From: Anammoximicrobium sp964486845
GTDB taxonomy: Bacteria; Planctomycetota; Planctomycetia; Pirellulales; Pirellulaceae
Assembly: GCA_964486845.1 (NCBI GenBank)
Contig: CAZAQY010000006.1
Coordinates: forward strand, 1-64,000
Reading direction: 5' to 3'
Length of the DNA stretch: 64,000 nucleotides
Shown: positions 44,089 to 55,100 of the stretch, one piece after another
How positions within the stretch are numbered: the first letter of the stretch is position 1
Layout of the letters: each line of letters begins with the position of its first letter
Notes under the pieces: generated by a model
What the model was told of the DNA's origin: nothing
What the model saw: only the letters and a program-made list of their open reading frames with translations
Databases searched by the model: none
Made by a program: the position numbers and the translations under genes

Positions 44089-46149
44089 TCAGCGAGACGG
44101 CCCCTGCTTCGTGGCGGCTTCTTCGGCGCGAACGGCGGCAACAGCCTGACGGAGCTTGGTCCAGTGACTTTCCGGGTTTCGCGCGAACGCGATCTTGTGC
44201 TGGAAATCGGCCTCGGCCCTGCGGATGGTCAGCGGAACCACGGCCAAATAGGCCATCAGAAGAAGCGACGCCACGACCGTCGCCGGTTTGCCCAACGTCC
44301 GCGGCAGACAGCTCCATCGCTTTCTGGAAAGGAGCCTTCGCCCGAGGTCGCCGCTGCGTCTGAGCAGGATCACGAGTGTGACCAGAAATGCCCAAAGCGC
44401 CATGGTCAGATACGCGCCGTGGTAGAGGGACCATTGCACCAGCGACCACCACAGCCAGATCGCCGGTTCACCTTTCGACGCGACTGATTTTTGTAGCAGA
44501 CGCGGCTCCAGGTTCTCCCAGGCGCGAGCCGGAATGTGGAGTTCGGGGCTGAGCACGTCAATGAGGTTGACCGCGTAGCTGACGGCAAGCAAAGCCAACG
44601 GGCTAAGGAGGATGACCAAGAGGAACGTCCTCAGACTGTACTGGAAACGATGTTTCCGGAGACAGGTCCAGACGCCGTACGCCAGCGCGGCTGTCATGCC
44701 TGCCACGACAAGCACAATCATCACCCATGCTTGGACAGACGCGGGGATGACGCTGGCCGGGGCCAGTCCGAACAGGACCAGCGTGATAACCAGGGCCGAC
44801 AGCCAAGCGAAACTGTGTCCCACTGCGCCGATCGCCCCTGCTCGCGCCCCGCGCAGCCGGCAGCCGACAAGCCAACAAGGCACGCCGACCAGCAGCAGGA
44901 CGATGATTGCATCCGGGGCAAAGCCGACCAAACTGGCCAGCGTCGGAGCCAGTGCGGACGGTGGGCCGGGGCCTTTCATGGACTTGCGGGCAGCTTGCAC
45001 CAAGCGTTGCGTCTGGCGGGCCGCAGTCGCCTGACGTTGTGTTTCCGCAAGGACGGTCGAAGCGAATTGCGCCGGGTGCTCCTGGATCAGCGACTGCAAC
45101 ATCTCCGTCGTAACGACGCGGCAGGAATGTGCCACGGGATCATATTCCTGCGCCGGGCCACCAGCCCGGTACTGATCCAGCAAGCGAAGGTTGTCTCGAT
45201 GACAGGCGGATGCTCCAGCCCAATCCCCGGCTCGCTGCTTTTCCTCCACCTGGGCTCCCCACCAACGCCAAATCTGACGCAAATACATCGCTCGGCGGAG
45301 ACCGGCAAGACGGCTGTTCACCAAATCGTCCTGATCGAAACGCGGCACGGACGATTGGCGCAGAAACCGCTCGGTCGCCGAGAGCCCCTTGTCGTCCAAC
45401 GACACGGACGGCTTGGCCTGCGCGCGCCGAAATCGTTCCACACCGCGGTGGAACGTAGCTGCATCGCGCACCAGCACGTACTCGTTCGCCTCGCGGAATT
45501 CCAGATCGGCAGACGATTCCCACAGCTGGCACGCCGCCAAGTAGTCGTACAACCCGTTCTGCGGATCGTGTTGCCTGCATTCATCCAGCACTTCCAGCCA
45601 GCTTGGGCTGCGCGGTCCGCTGGCGCTGCCGTAGACGGACGAGCGGAACTGAAGCACGGCCCGAAGCTGCCACCAGGCGGTTTCTCCTGGTTCCAGGCGA
45701 CACGCCCGTTCCGCCAGGTCCAGGCAGCGGCTGCAGCACCGCAGCTCGAATTCGTCCTCCACGCCTTGGAGGGCCGGGTAGTCCAATTGCGGAATGACAG
45801 GCAGCCACGCCGGCCCTTCCTGTAACTTGATGTACCTCTTCACATAACCACCGGCCGGCGCATCCAGCATCATCGCGGCCCCCATCGTCAGTCCCGCGTC
45901 GTTCGGATGCGCTGCCAGAATGCGCGACGTCTCCTGCACCCAGAACTCGGCCTGCGCGGCCGGCGCACGCGACGACACCGGTTCGTAGCAACCGGACACC
46001 CACCCCAGCGTCGCGTCACGCCACTGGACGGCCACCATCCCGGTCCCCGTCTCGGTCTGCGATGCTTCCCAGCCCGCGCGGACGCCGAACGTCAGCGCCG
46101 CCAGGCCCACGCTCCCCCAGAAGATCCTTTCCGCACAACCTCCGGTCAT
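44089..46149 (-). CDS. Multi-pass membrane protein of unknown function
   Basis: The 686-residue protein has one N-terminal hydrophobic segment (FWGSVGLAALTFGVRAG), then a large soluble domain of about 360 residues and a C-terminal block of about seven hydrophobic helices (for example IIVLLLVGVPCWLVG, LSALVITLVLFGLA and LLVILLSPLALLAVSYAV). The soluble domain has TPR-like helical character (ETSRILAAHPNDAGLTMGAA and CLDLAERACRLEPGETAWW). No catalytic motif is seen. The start at 46149 puts the first hydrophobic segment at residues 9-25. Confidence 0.65.
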   Translation of the reverse strand: MTGGCAERIFWGSVGLAALTFGVRAGWEASQTETGTGMVAVQWRDATLGWVSGCYEPVSSRAPAAQAEFWVQETSRILAAHPNDAGLTMGAAMMLDAPAGGYVKRYIKLQEGPAWLPVIPQLDYPALQGVEDEFELRCCSRCLDLAERACRLEPGETAWWQLRAVLQFRSSVYGSASGPRSPSWLEVLDECRQHDPQNGLYDYLAACQLWESSADLEFREANEYVLVRDAATFHRGVERFRRAQAKPSVSLDDKGLSATERFLRQSSVPRFDQDDLVNSRLAGLRRAMYLRQIWRWWGAQVEEKQRAGDWAGASACHRDNLRLLDQYRAGGPAQEYDPVAHSCRVVTTEMLQSLIQEHPAQFASTVLAETQRQATAARQTQRLVQAARKSMKGPGPPSALAPTLASLVGFAPDAIIVLLLVGVPCWLVGCRLRGARAGAIGAVGHSFAWLSALVITLVLFGLAPASVIPASVQAWVMIVLVVAGMTAALAYGVWTCLRKHRFQYSLRTFLLVILLSPLALLAVSYAVNLIDVLSPELHIPARAWENLEPRLLQKSVASKGEPAIWLWWSLVQWSLYHGAYLTMALWAFLVTLVILLRRSGDLGRRLLSRKRWSCLPRTLGKPATVVASLLLMAYLAVVPLTIRRAEADFQHKIAFARNPESHWTKLRQAVAAVRAEEAATKQGPSR

Positions 46150-46346
46150 TCGATGTCTGCCTTTAGCCTTTTGACAGTACCAAGTCGCCCCCGGTTCTGC
46201 AACGCACCCGCAAACTGAGCCGCGGCCAGAGGCGGCAGGGCCGCACGGTCTGGCAGCGGTCGGTCTGCCACGGTAGAATGGAGCGAAATCGCCGTCACGA
46301 GGCCCGAAGCAATTGCAGCCCTGATCTGCTGCTGACGGAGGCATGT

Positions 46347-47051
46347 ATGTTGGAGGAACCGACGAACTCAATCGCGGGGCGCCCTCGAGCCAACAAGACC
46401 GTATTGCGCGTGGCCTGGTTCGTGATTGGCGCCGGCGTGCTGGTGGCCATGTCCGCGGCGGTCGCCGGGGGCATGAATCCAAACGCAAATGTCCTGCCGA
46501 TCCGCAACCTGGCGGCGGTGATCATGCTGGTCGGCACGGTCACCGTGCTGGTCGCGTATCGGGCCGCGTGGCTGCAATCCGCGTGGGAGAAGTCCGAACA
46601 CGGGGCGGCGGCGAGCCGCTCGAGTTGGCGACGCGACTTGACGCTGGTCCTGGTCATCATCGCTTCGAGCCTGCTCGGCTTGGCATTTCTGGACACCGCG
46701 CTGCTCTCGCTTGCGTCGGGGTTCGTCTCCGTCTATGCGAGCCTGACTCTGCGGACGATGATGATCGTGGTCGTGGTGTCGCTGCTGGTCTACGGCAGGG
46801 GTTACGTGAGGACCTTCTGCATTGGCGCGATCATCCCGACGGGACTCCAGGCGTTCAGTTCGTTCAATCTGATGATGGCCGTCCTGCAGCCATCCGTTTG
46901 GCCGCAAGCTGGCTGGTCCGCCCGGCAGGTCAACCTGGGTTCGCTCTTTGTTTCCGGAATGCTGGCTGTGGCGGCGGGGGTGGTCGCCGTGACCGTGCGA
47001 TTCTTGGTCGAACATCTACAGGGCCCAGACCGGCGGCGGCAAGAGCGGTGA
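46347..47051 (+). CDS. Membrane protein of unknown function
   Basis: The 234-residue product has about six hydrophobic helices, including VAWFVIGAGVLVAMSAAVAG, NLAAVIMLVGTVTVLVAY and TMMIVVVVSLLVYG. GGAGG lies just before the ATG. It is divergent from the gene at 44089-46149; the intervening 197 bp must hold both promoters. No family is recognised. Confidence 0.65.
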   Translation: MLEEPTNSIAGRPRANKTVLRVAWFVIGAGVLVAMSAAVAGGMNPNANVLPIRNLAAVIMLVGTVTVLVAYRAAWLQSAWEKSEHGAAASRSSWRRDLTLVLVIIASSLLGLAFLDTALLSLASGFVSVYASLTLRTMMIVVVVSLLVYGRGYVRTFCIGAIIPTGLQAFSSFNLMMAVLQPSVWPQAGWSARQVNLGSLFVSGMLAVAAGVVAVTVRFLVEHLQGPDRRRQER

Positions 47052-47072
47052 CCGGTGATCTGTGACCGGTGA

Positions 47073-48140
47073 TCAGCGGTCCTGGTCCAGCGTCATGATG
47101 GCCGCCAGGGTGGCTTGCACCGTCATGGCCGCGTTGGCGACGTCGCAGCGTTCGGGGATGTCGCCCTCGAGGTGGTAGTTGGGGTCGCCATAGGGCCACG
47201 AGCCGATGTTGACGACGGCGGCCCCGAAGCCGGCTTTGACGAACGAGCCGTCGTCGTCGCCGGGCCCGGGACGCTTGACAGACCGCTGCTGGAGGCCGAT
47301 GGCGAAGCGGGCGTTCACGGCACTCATCAACTCCGCCAAACGCTCGCCGGCGGGTACGGTGTACGCGGTGACATTGGTCTTCTTGCCCGCCGCGGTGTCC
47401 TCCGCTGTCTTGACCCCGATGCCGTCCAGGTTGAACACGGCCACGATGTTATCCCCGCGAGTCTTGGCGTTTTGCGCAGCGGTAACGCTGGTCCACGGCG
47501 TGTGCTCTTCGTTGCAGAAGAGGAAGCGGATCGTACGCTGAGACGGATACTCCGCCAGCACGCGGGCCAACTCCAAGACGCCGGCCGTGCCAATTGCGTT
47601 GTCGTTGGCCCCCGGCGAATCAATCCAGCTTTGCGAGTCCTTGTGGGCCAGCGCAAGAACGATCTCTTCCGGGCGCGTCCGGCCCTTCTTCTCGGCGTAC
47701 AGATTGTAGGCCGTGTACCACGGATCTTCGGGCATCGGCCGCGAGTACTGGTGGTGCTGCGGCTTGTTCGTATCCCGGCGATACGCCTGCACCTGGACCG
47801 CCTCACGCTGGACCTGGTACTTCCAAGATTCGAGCTTGCCCGCCAGGTAGTCGTCGGCTTCGTACAGCGTGCTCTTTTCGTGCCCCGGCAAGGAAAAGTT
47901 CAGCTTGCGAAACGGCAGCGGGTCCTTCGACAAATAGAACAGGTGCTGCGACATTCGCTGGGCGTCGACCGCGGCGATCAAACCGCGAATGTCCGCCACG
48001 ACGGTCTCTTGGTTCCAGACCGTGTCCCAGTTCGGCTTGGGCTGCTCGCCGGAACCGGGTTCGGCGGCGACGCAAGCGGCAAGCCGCGCGGCAACGAGGA
48101 TCAGCCAGATGCCTACGGCGAGGATGTTCACGCTTCTCAT
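47073..48140 (-). CDS. M28-family zinc metallopeptidase
   Basis: The 355-residue exported protein has an N-terminal hydrophobic segment and the M28 metal-ligand order: ALAHKDSQSW (His-x-Asp), SPGANDNAIGTAGVLELARV (Asp), FCNEEHTPW (catalytic Glu-Glu), VFNLDGIG (Asp) and NYHLEGD (His). The set is complete, so it is probably an active aminopeptidase or carboxypeptidase-like enzyme in the periplasm. The substrate is unknown. AAGGAG precedes the ATG at 48140. It overlaps nothing and faces the membrane protein at 46347-47051 tail to tail. Confidence 0.85.
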   Translation of the reverse strand: MRSVNILAVGIWLILVAARLAACVAAEPGSGEQPKPNWDTVWNQETVVADIRGLIAAVDAQRMSQHLFYLSKDPLPFRKLNFSLPGHEKSTLYEADDYLAGKLESWKYQVQREAVQVQAYRRDTNKPQHHQYSRPMPEDPWYTAYNLYAEKKGRTRPEEIVLALAHKDSQSWIDSPGANDNAIGTAGVLELARVLAEYPSQRTIRFLFCNEEHTPWTSVTAAQNAKTRGDNIVAVFNLDGIGVKTAEDTAAGKKTNVTAYTVPAGERLAELMSAVNARFAIGLQQRSVKRPGPGDDDGSFVKAGFGAAVVNIGSWPYGDPNYHLEGDIPERCDVANAAMTVQATLAAIMTLDQDR

Positions 48141-48264
48141 GGGATGCTCCTTGAGGTTCTTGATACGGGGAACGGCTCGGCGTTTGAGCCTCAACAGCCG
48201 GGACGCTATGATTGATTGATTATGGCCGGGCGAGTCTTGGAAGGGAAGCCACCACGTCCAAGAC

Positions 48265-50829
48265 TCACGCCGGGGGCGCCTTCGGCGGCTTGCCGCCAGT
48301 GTCGCTGGGCGCGGCGGCCGTTTTTCGACGAACGGCTCGGCCGAGCTGCTGCAGCGCGGTTTCGACAGCGCCCGCCCGGTCGTCGGCCAGGCTGCCCGCG
48401 CCGAAGCGAAGCTCGTAGAACGCCTGGACGATCTGCCTCGTCCAGTCGGTCACCTGACCGTTGCCGCAGGCTGCGGCAATTCGCTTTGCGGCTTCTCCCG
48501 CGAACTCCTGCGGGGTCTGGGAAGCGGCCCGCACGTGCCCGTAACGGGCTAACAAGCTTTCCAGGCGGCGATAGAACGCGACGCGCGCACGGCTGGCGGC
48601 GGAGCGCGAGTCGCGACGGCCCAAGCGCATCCGCATCGGCCCTGGCCAGCGGGCAGGAAGCCTCCGGCGCAGCAGCCAGAGGACGGCGGCCAGGAGGCAG
48701 CCGGCCACGCCCGCGCACCACACGAGCCAGGCGGCCCAGCCGAGCAGCTTCTGGGTGCCGGTCCCATCCCACACGGCGGGATTGGCGAAATCGGTCGCGG
48801 CCTGCCGGACCCGGACGACCAGAGGCTGGTACAGGGCTTCGCGCTGCCGAGTGCTGTTCATCGACAACACGTGATCGCGCCAGAAGGAGTGCAGCAGGCT
48901 GAGCCAGTTCTCGACTTGACGCGACAAGCTCGCAACCCCCGTCGTCCGCGTGGAAGAGGAGGGAGTCGGATCGAGCCGCAGCCAAGCGCCGTGCGACCAA
49001 TCGTGGAGCCCGTCCTGGCGGGGCGTTTCACCGGGGGGCTCATGCCCGCCCGTTCGCCGGGCCACGCCCGCCGGAAGGCGTTCCGCCGGCACGTAGGCTT
49101 CGACCCAGGCATGGGCGTGCGACTGACGCACGCGATAGGTCCCGCTCGACTCGCTAGACTCATCCGCCCGGAAGCCGACGATCAGGCGCGTGGGGATGCC
49201 CTGGCTGCGGAGCATCAGCGCCAGGGCGCTGGCGAAGTATTCGCAATTGCCTTCCGGATGGCGGGTGACGAAGTCTTCGATCGGATCGACGGTCGGATCC
49301 CGTGACGTTTCCACCAGGCTGTAGTGAAAGCGGCCGGGGTCCAGAAGACGTCTCTCCAGCAAGCGTGCGCGGGCGGCCGGATCGTCCGCCGCAACCTGCG
49401 CCTCGTCGATCCAGCGCTGCGCCAAGCGGGCCAGCCCCGGCAGGGCTTCCGCGGGCCAGTCCAAGTGGCATCCTTCGTCGATCGACTTGGCGGTGGGCAT
49501 CCACGGTGACTGGACGCCGTCCCGCAGCGCCGTCGTGGCCACCTCAAAGGTGAAGCTCCGTTCAAGCATGTCCCGCCGGCGGCGAAGGCGCCCGCTCCGC
49601 GAGTCAATCCTCAACGGCGGATCGTCGCCGACCATGATGAAGGGCCAGATGACAAACAGGTCCGGTTCGGCGGACGGCTCGACCGTGGTCCGCTGCCGCA
49701 CCATCGCCTGTCGAGCGGCGGGACTCTCCAGGTCCAGCGAGAGGCGGCCGTCCATCCCCCCGCATTCCGCGAACTCCCAACGTCCGGCACGGTACTTGTT
49801 CAGCATCGCCCCGCGCAGGTACAGGTTGCCTCGAGGCAGAAAGACGCCCTCGCCGGTGTTGTCCACCAGCCGAAATTCGAACACTCTCCGCTGGTCCTCC
49901 GACAGCGTACCCATTTCGCCCAGACGCACGCGGTCCGTGAAGCCGACGACGCGTAGCGGGCGCGAAGAGCCGGGCCGCCAAGGCAGGTCGCCCAAAGGCG
50001 GCAGCTCGAACTCGACGCGGCCGAACCGCGGAGCCACACAGAACAAGACCGCCGCCGCGGCGAAGGCGCTGAACGTCATCCGCCCCGTTCGCCACCAAAA
50101 CTCCCGGTTGACGGCCGCCGCGTCCTCCAAGCCGGCGGAGCCAGGTTGCCAAGCGGCTTCCTCGCGCGGTCCTGCCCCTTGGCCTTCCTCCTTCGGCCCG
50201 CTCGAAACGCCGCTCGACGCGACGCGTTCGGGAAACCGCAAGAACAAAGCCAGCGGTCCGACCATCGTCGTCGACACGGCGATGCCCAGCAACCGCCACC
50301 AACCGCCGCGCACGCGGTTGGCCGCCTCCAGGATGCGCCCTTCGGCGCCGGTTCCGAAACTGCGCAGCCGAGCGCGTTCGAGACAGATCAGACCCAACGT
50401 TGCCAGGACACAGAAAGCGTACGTCAACAGCCCCAGCGCATACAGAGGTCCTTGGACCAGGGCCGTCGAAAGGAGAACGTTCACCAGGCTCAGACTGAAC
50501 AGGTCCCAACGCGTGCGGGCCGTCTTCCGCTCGAATAACAACACCGCCTGCAGCGCGGTAAGCGCCTCACCCAGCAGGATCACTTCGCGCGTGCCATAGG
50601 CGGCCGCCAGCCGCCAGGCACTAAAGGCCGCGATTGCGAAAATCGACACGTTCACCGCAGCCGGCGGCGCCGCAAAAGGCGGCCGGCCGTCCACCCGCCG
50701 CGTCGCCAGCAGCGCGGCGATCAGCAACCCAACCGGCAGGATCAGACTGGCGCCGCCCAGACTCAGCAGCACTCCGCCGATCACCGTCAGCACCGCGATG
50801 TGCAGTTCGATTCGGCGCCCGATGCTCAT
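48265..50829 (-). CDS. TgpA-like membrane transglutaminase (DUF3488)
   Basis: The 854-residue protein starts with membrane helices (LTVIGGVLLSLGGASLILPV onward), has a large exoplasmic domain and a late helix (WAAWLVWCAGVAGCLLAAVLWLL). The transglutaminase triad is visible: Cys529 in EGNCEYFASALALMLRSQGI, His in QSHAHAWVEAYVP and Asp in WLRLDPTPS. Such proteins usually sit with a DUF58 protein and a MoxR ATPase. Its ATG overlaps the DUF58 stop by four bases (ATGA), so the two are co-translated. The exoplasmic substrate is not known. Confidence 0.9.
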   Translation of the reverse strand: MSIGRRIELHIAVLTVIGGVLLSLGGASLILPVGLLIAALLATRRVDGRPPFAAPPAAVNVSIFAIAAFSAWRLAAAYGTREVILLGEALTALQAVLLFERKTARTRWDLFSLSLVNVLLSTALVQGPLYALGLLTYAFCVLATLGLICLERARLRSFGTGAEGRILEAANRVRGGWWRLLGIAVSTTMVGPLALFLRFPERVASSGVSSGPKEEGQGAGPREEAAWQPGSAGLEDAAAVNREFWWRTGRMTFSAFAAAAVLFCVAPRFGRVEFELPPLGDLPWRPGSSRPLRVVGFTDRVRLGEMGTLSEDQRRVFEFRLVDNTGEGVFLPRGNLYLRGAMLNKYRAGRWEFAECGGMDGRLSLDLESPAARQAMVRQRTTVEPSAEPDLFVIWPFIMVGDDPPLRIDSRSGRLRRRRDMLERSFTFEVATTALRDGVQSPWMPTAKSIDEGCHLDWPAEALPGLARLAQRWIDEAQVAADDPAARARLLERRLLDPGRFHYSLVETSRDPTVDPIEDFVTRHPEGNCEYFASALALMLRSQGIPTRLIVGFRADESSESSGTYRVRQSHAHAWVEAYVPAERLPAGVARRTGGHEPPGETPRQDGLHDWSHGAWLRLDPTPSSSTRTTGVASLSRQVENWLSLLHSFWRDHVLSMNSTRQREALYQPLVVRVRQAATDFANPAVWDGTGTQKLLGWAAWLVWCAGVAGCLLAAVLWLLRRRLPARWPGPMRMRLGRRDSRSAASRARVAFYRRLESLLARYGHVRAASQTPQEFAGEAAKRIAAACGNGQVTDWTRQIVQAFYELRFGAGSLADDRAGAVETALQQLGRAVRRKTAAAPSDTGGKPPKAPPA

Positions 50830-52025
50830 GGCGGGGCCTCCGCGAGTCGCCGGTCGTCCTCGAAGTAATCGGCCAGCGTCGAATCGGACGCGGCGACATG
50901 GACCAGGCGTCGCCTCGCGCCGGGCGCGGCGGAACCAGCCGCGGCCAGCAGGGCCTCGAGTTCCGCACCCGCGCGCTCCCGCGTGCTGATCAAGACCACA
51001 TCGAACTGCGGACGAGCGCGGCTGAACGCGGCGCCCCGCAGGGCCGACAACGGCGCGTTGGGCGACGCTTGCGCCAACGCCAACGCCTCCAGGGCCTCGC
51101 GCGACATGGCCAGGGAAGCCGGTTTCTCCACGCAGACCGGCCGCGCCGAGGCGGTTGCCAGCAGCAACTGGCCTCGGTTGCTGCGGCAAAAGTCCACCAC
51201 CAGCGTGGCGGCGAAACTTACGGCAAGTTCTACTCGCTGCCGCTGGTCCGGCTGTGGCTCGTCCGGTTCCCACAAATCCAGCAAGACCCCCAGTTCGCGC
51301 TCGCCGGGCTGTTCGAACTGGCGGACCACCAACTCGCGGTGCCTCGCGGTGCTCCGCCAATGCACCCAGCGGACGCTGTCGCCGGCTTGCCATTCGCGCA
51401 CCGCGAAGAAATCGCCCGGCACGCAACCCGGTCGCCGCGCGCCGCGCGTGCCGTGCGGCGCCGGCTGGTAATGCTGCAACCACGCCGGCCGCAACCGTCC
51501 CAGTCGCGGCAGCACCAAGAGTTGGTCGTCGCCCGGATGCCAAAGCGCTCTCTGCACGAGTCCGAAGGGAAACCGCGTCGAGACGCGCAACGGACCCATC
51601 GCATAGCGGCCTCGTTGCGGCAGGCACACGCGATAGGACTGACGCACGGACTGCCCGGCAGGGACGTAGGGAAACATCAAGGCCGGCCGCACCGGCTGCA
51701 CGCCACGTTGGTCGTCCTGGCGTTTCAAGGAATCTTCCACCGACAGAGCCCAACTGCCCAAACGGCGGCGAGTGTTGACGACCTCCACCTCGATCGTCAG
51801 CCAACTTCCGGCGTGCGCGCCGGATACGGCGCACCGGCGCACTTCCAACCGCCCCAACGCGGCAACGGACAAACGCCAGTTAATCAACAGCATCGCGAAC
51901 ATCAGCCCGGCGACCAGCAGCAGGAGGTTGTTTTCCCGCAACAAGGCCCACGTCAACACGACGGCCAGCAGCAGCAGCGAGTACCAGCCCTCGCGGCAAA
52001 GTGACGTTCGATGACGAGTGGGCAT
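50826..52025 (-). CDS. DUF58-domain protein
   Basis: The 399-residue protein has two N-terminal membrane helices (YSLLLLAVVLTWALLREN and LLLLVAGLMFAMLLI) and a C-terminal DUF58 domain with the family motif EWQAGDSVRWVHWRSTARH and VRQFEQPGERELGVLLDLW. DUF58 proteins partner with MoxR ATPases and vWA proteins in envelope assembly or chaperone-like complexes. No MoxR gene lies immediately upstream here: the next minus-strand gene is the giant repeat protein. The start is at 52025. Confidence 0.9.
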   Translation of the reverse strand: MPTRHRTSLCREGWYSLLLLAVVLTWALLRENNLLLLVAGLMFAMLLINWRLSVAALGRLEVRRCAVSGAHAGSWLTIEVEVVNTRRRLGSWALSVEDSLKRQDDQRGVQPVRPALMFPYVPAGQSVRQSYRVCLPQRGRYAMGPLRVSTRFPFGLVQRALWHPGDDQLLVLPRLGRLRPAWLQHYQPAPHGTRGARRPGCVPGDFFAVREWQAGDSVRWVHWRSTARHRELVVRQFEQPGERELGVLLDLWEPDEPQPDQRQRVELAVSFAATLVVDFCRSNRGQLLLATASARPVCVEKPASLAMSREALEALALAQASPNAPLSALRGAAFSRARPQFDVVLISTRERAGAELEALLAAAGSAAPGARRRLVHVAASDSTLADYFEDDRRLAEAPP

Positions 52026-52142
52026 GGGACAAACAACGCTCGCTGGACCAGATGACGAGACGACACGGCGACGCCAAGTGCCGCAACAGAAAGTATCCTA
52101 CTCTCGCAGGCCGGCAGACGTCCAGATGGCGTCACGGGCGGT

Positions 52143-55100
52143 TTACAGGGCGTCCAGCCACGCGTCCTCGGCGAAGACCAGGTCCACCAGGGCCACAGGT
52201 TCCAGATTTTCTTCGGCCTTGCGGGTTGACGTTGCCGCAGAGCCAGACGCGTTACAGAGTTGGGCCGCCGGCTGAGAGCCGTCGAAGGCGCTCGAAGCAC
52301 GGCGGTCGGCGGCTGCAGCGCGGTCGTCTCGTTGCGCACTCTGCGACTGGCTGGACGGTTGCAGACCGGCGACGCCAATGACTTCCTCGCAGGCGGCTCG
52401 TTCGCCAGTGGGGAAAGCGGCGGATTCCGGCGCTGGCTTGGAAGAAGCCGCAGACGCGAGCGATCGGCGCACGTCCAAGGCCTCGCTGGCGGCGGGCATC
52501 GCCGCGGGCCGCGAATCGGTGCGGAAAGCGACCTCGACACTCGGTCTGGAACTCGCGGCCGGCTTTGGCGCAGCTTCACCTTCGGCGGGCGGGGCCTTGG
52601 CGTTCACGTCGGCCGCCTCGGCGTTCGTCTGGGCCGCTTCGCCCTCTCCCGCCGCGCCAGCGGCGCTTGACTCCGGAGCGGTGACCTGGGCCGACGCGGC
52701 TGCGGCGGCCGTGGAGCCCGCACTGACCTCAGATGGAATGCCGGCGTCTCGAATGGCCTGAGCCCCGGCGGCGTCGCCGGCACGCTGCTTCGCCAGTGCG
52801 TTCAGCTCCCTCAGGTACACGTCGGTGGCCGGCGTGGAAGCCAGGAACTGGCGTTTGGAGACGAATTGCGGCTGCAGCGTGCGTTCGCCGAAACTGTAAT
52901 CGACGGCGTTCTGGCTGGGTGTCAGGACGATGTTGGAGTACGTGTCGTTGGCCGTGCTGGAGGCGAGCATCTCCGGGCCGTCGATCCAGGCCGCAGGGTG
53001 CTCTTCGCGGATTTCGTAGGTGCCAGCCGGCAGATCGAAAAAGCGGTAGGCGCCGTCGCCATCCGTCATGGCCTCCAACTCCAGCGTGCTGCCGTCGCGG
53101 GCGGTTCCGGTCAGTCGGACGGTCACGCCGGGGATTCCGGGCTCCAGCGGACTGCCGGAGGTGTTCTTCTGTTGCTGACGGTCGTTGTTCGCATCGATCC
53201 ACACGACGCCGGAAATCGACGCATTCCGTAGATCGTCCGCCGCGATCGTGACTGTGGCGGACGGACTGGCCGTGCTGATCGAGACGCTGGGATGATTCGT
53301 TGAAGCCAGCGTAACCACAACCGTTTCTGCCGGTTCGTCCGCGGTAGTATCATCAATCACGTTCACGGGAATTGTCGCGGACGGCTGCCCGGCGAGAATC
53401 GTTACGGTGCCCGGCAGCGACGTATAGTCAGACCCGGCCGTCGCCGTGCCGGCGGTGGTGTAGTTGACCACGATACCGCCCGCCGGCGCAACTTTGCCGT
53501 TGTCCAAGGTGACCGTGAACTGGCCATTGTTGCTCGGTTCGCCCGCGTTGGCGTCGCTGGCGCTGATCGACACCGTCGTCGAGTCGTCGTCTTCGATCGT
53601 GACGGTCGCGGAATTGTTGATCGAGGCGATTGTGGCCCCGGCATGGTTGGTGCCGGTCAGCGTGACGATTACCGTCTCGGCGGATTCGACGACGTTGTCG
53701 TCAAGGACACTCACTGCGATCGTCGCCGACGAGGCACCGGCGGGAATGGCAACTGTTCCCGGCAGGGCCGTGTAATCGGAGCCTGCCGTGGCCGTGCCGC
53801 TGGTGTTATAGTTGACAACGATGCCGCCGTCCGGCGCGACTTTGCTGTTGGCCAGCGTGACCGTCAACCGGGCGCCGTCCGTGCCCGGTTCGCGGCCGGT
53901 CGCATCGGTCGCGCTGATCGAGACCGTCGTATTGTCGTCGCTGCTGTCGATCGTCACGGTGGCCGTGTTGTTGGTCGCGTGGATCGTCGCGCCCGCGTGG
54001 TTCGTTCCCGTCAGCGTGAGGATCACGGCTTCCGGTGTCTCCACGACGTTGTCGTCGAGCACGTCGACCAAGATCGTGGCCGACGATTGACCGGCGGGGA
54101 TCGTCACGGTGCCGGTCAGCGTCGTGTAGTCGGCGCCGGCGGTCGCGGTTCCGGCGACGGTGTAGGTCACCGCGATCCCGCCGGCCGGTGCGAGCTTGCC
54201 GCCCGCCAGCGTGACCGTGAACGCACCGTCATCGGTCCCCGGCTCGCTGCCGGTGGCATCGCTGGCTGCGATGGAGACCGTCGTGGGGTCGTCGTCGTTG
54301 ATTGTCACCGTCGCTGCGTTGTTGGCACGGTCCACCGTGACCGCGGCGTGGTTGGTGCTTGTCAAAGCAACGATGACCGTTTCCGCTGCCTCGACAATGT
54401 TGTCGTCCAGCACATCGACGAGGATCGTGGCCGAAGAGGCGCCCGCAGGAATCGTCACGGTGCCCGTCAGTGCCGTATAGTCGGTTCCGGCCGTCGCGGT
54501 GCCGGAGACCGTGTAGTTGACCGTGATGCCGCCTGTGGGTGCAAGCTTGCCGCCCGCCAACGTGACGGTAAACAACCCGTTATCCGCTCCCGGTTCGCTG
54601 CCAACAGCGTCCGTCGCTGCGATCGATACCGTGGTGGCGTCGGAACCCGGCTCGATGTCGTCGCTGATCGTCACGATGGCCGTGTTCTCGGTCGCGGCGA
54701 TCGTCACTCCCGGATGATCGGTGCCCGTCAAGGTAACGACCACGGTCTCCGGCAATTCGACGATGTCGTCGTTCAGGACGTCCACGAGAATGATCGCCGA
54801 GGACTGGCCTGCGGGAATCGTGACCGTGCCTGAGAGGGCCGTGTAGTCGCTGCCGGGCGTGGCGCTTCCGCCGACCGTATAGGTGACGGTGACTCCGCCG
54901 TTCGGGGCCAGTTTGCCTCCCGCCAACGTTACCGTGAACTGGCCGTCGTCCGTTCCGGGCTCGCTTCCGGTGGCGTCGGTGGCGGCAATCGAAACCGTCG
55001 TCGCGTCGGCATCCTCAGGCCCGCCGTCGTGGATCGTGACCGTGGCGGTGTCGGCAGCAGCCTGGACGGTAACCCCCGGATGGTTCGTGCCCGTAAGCGT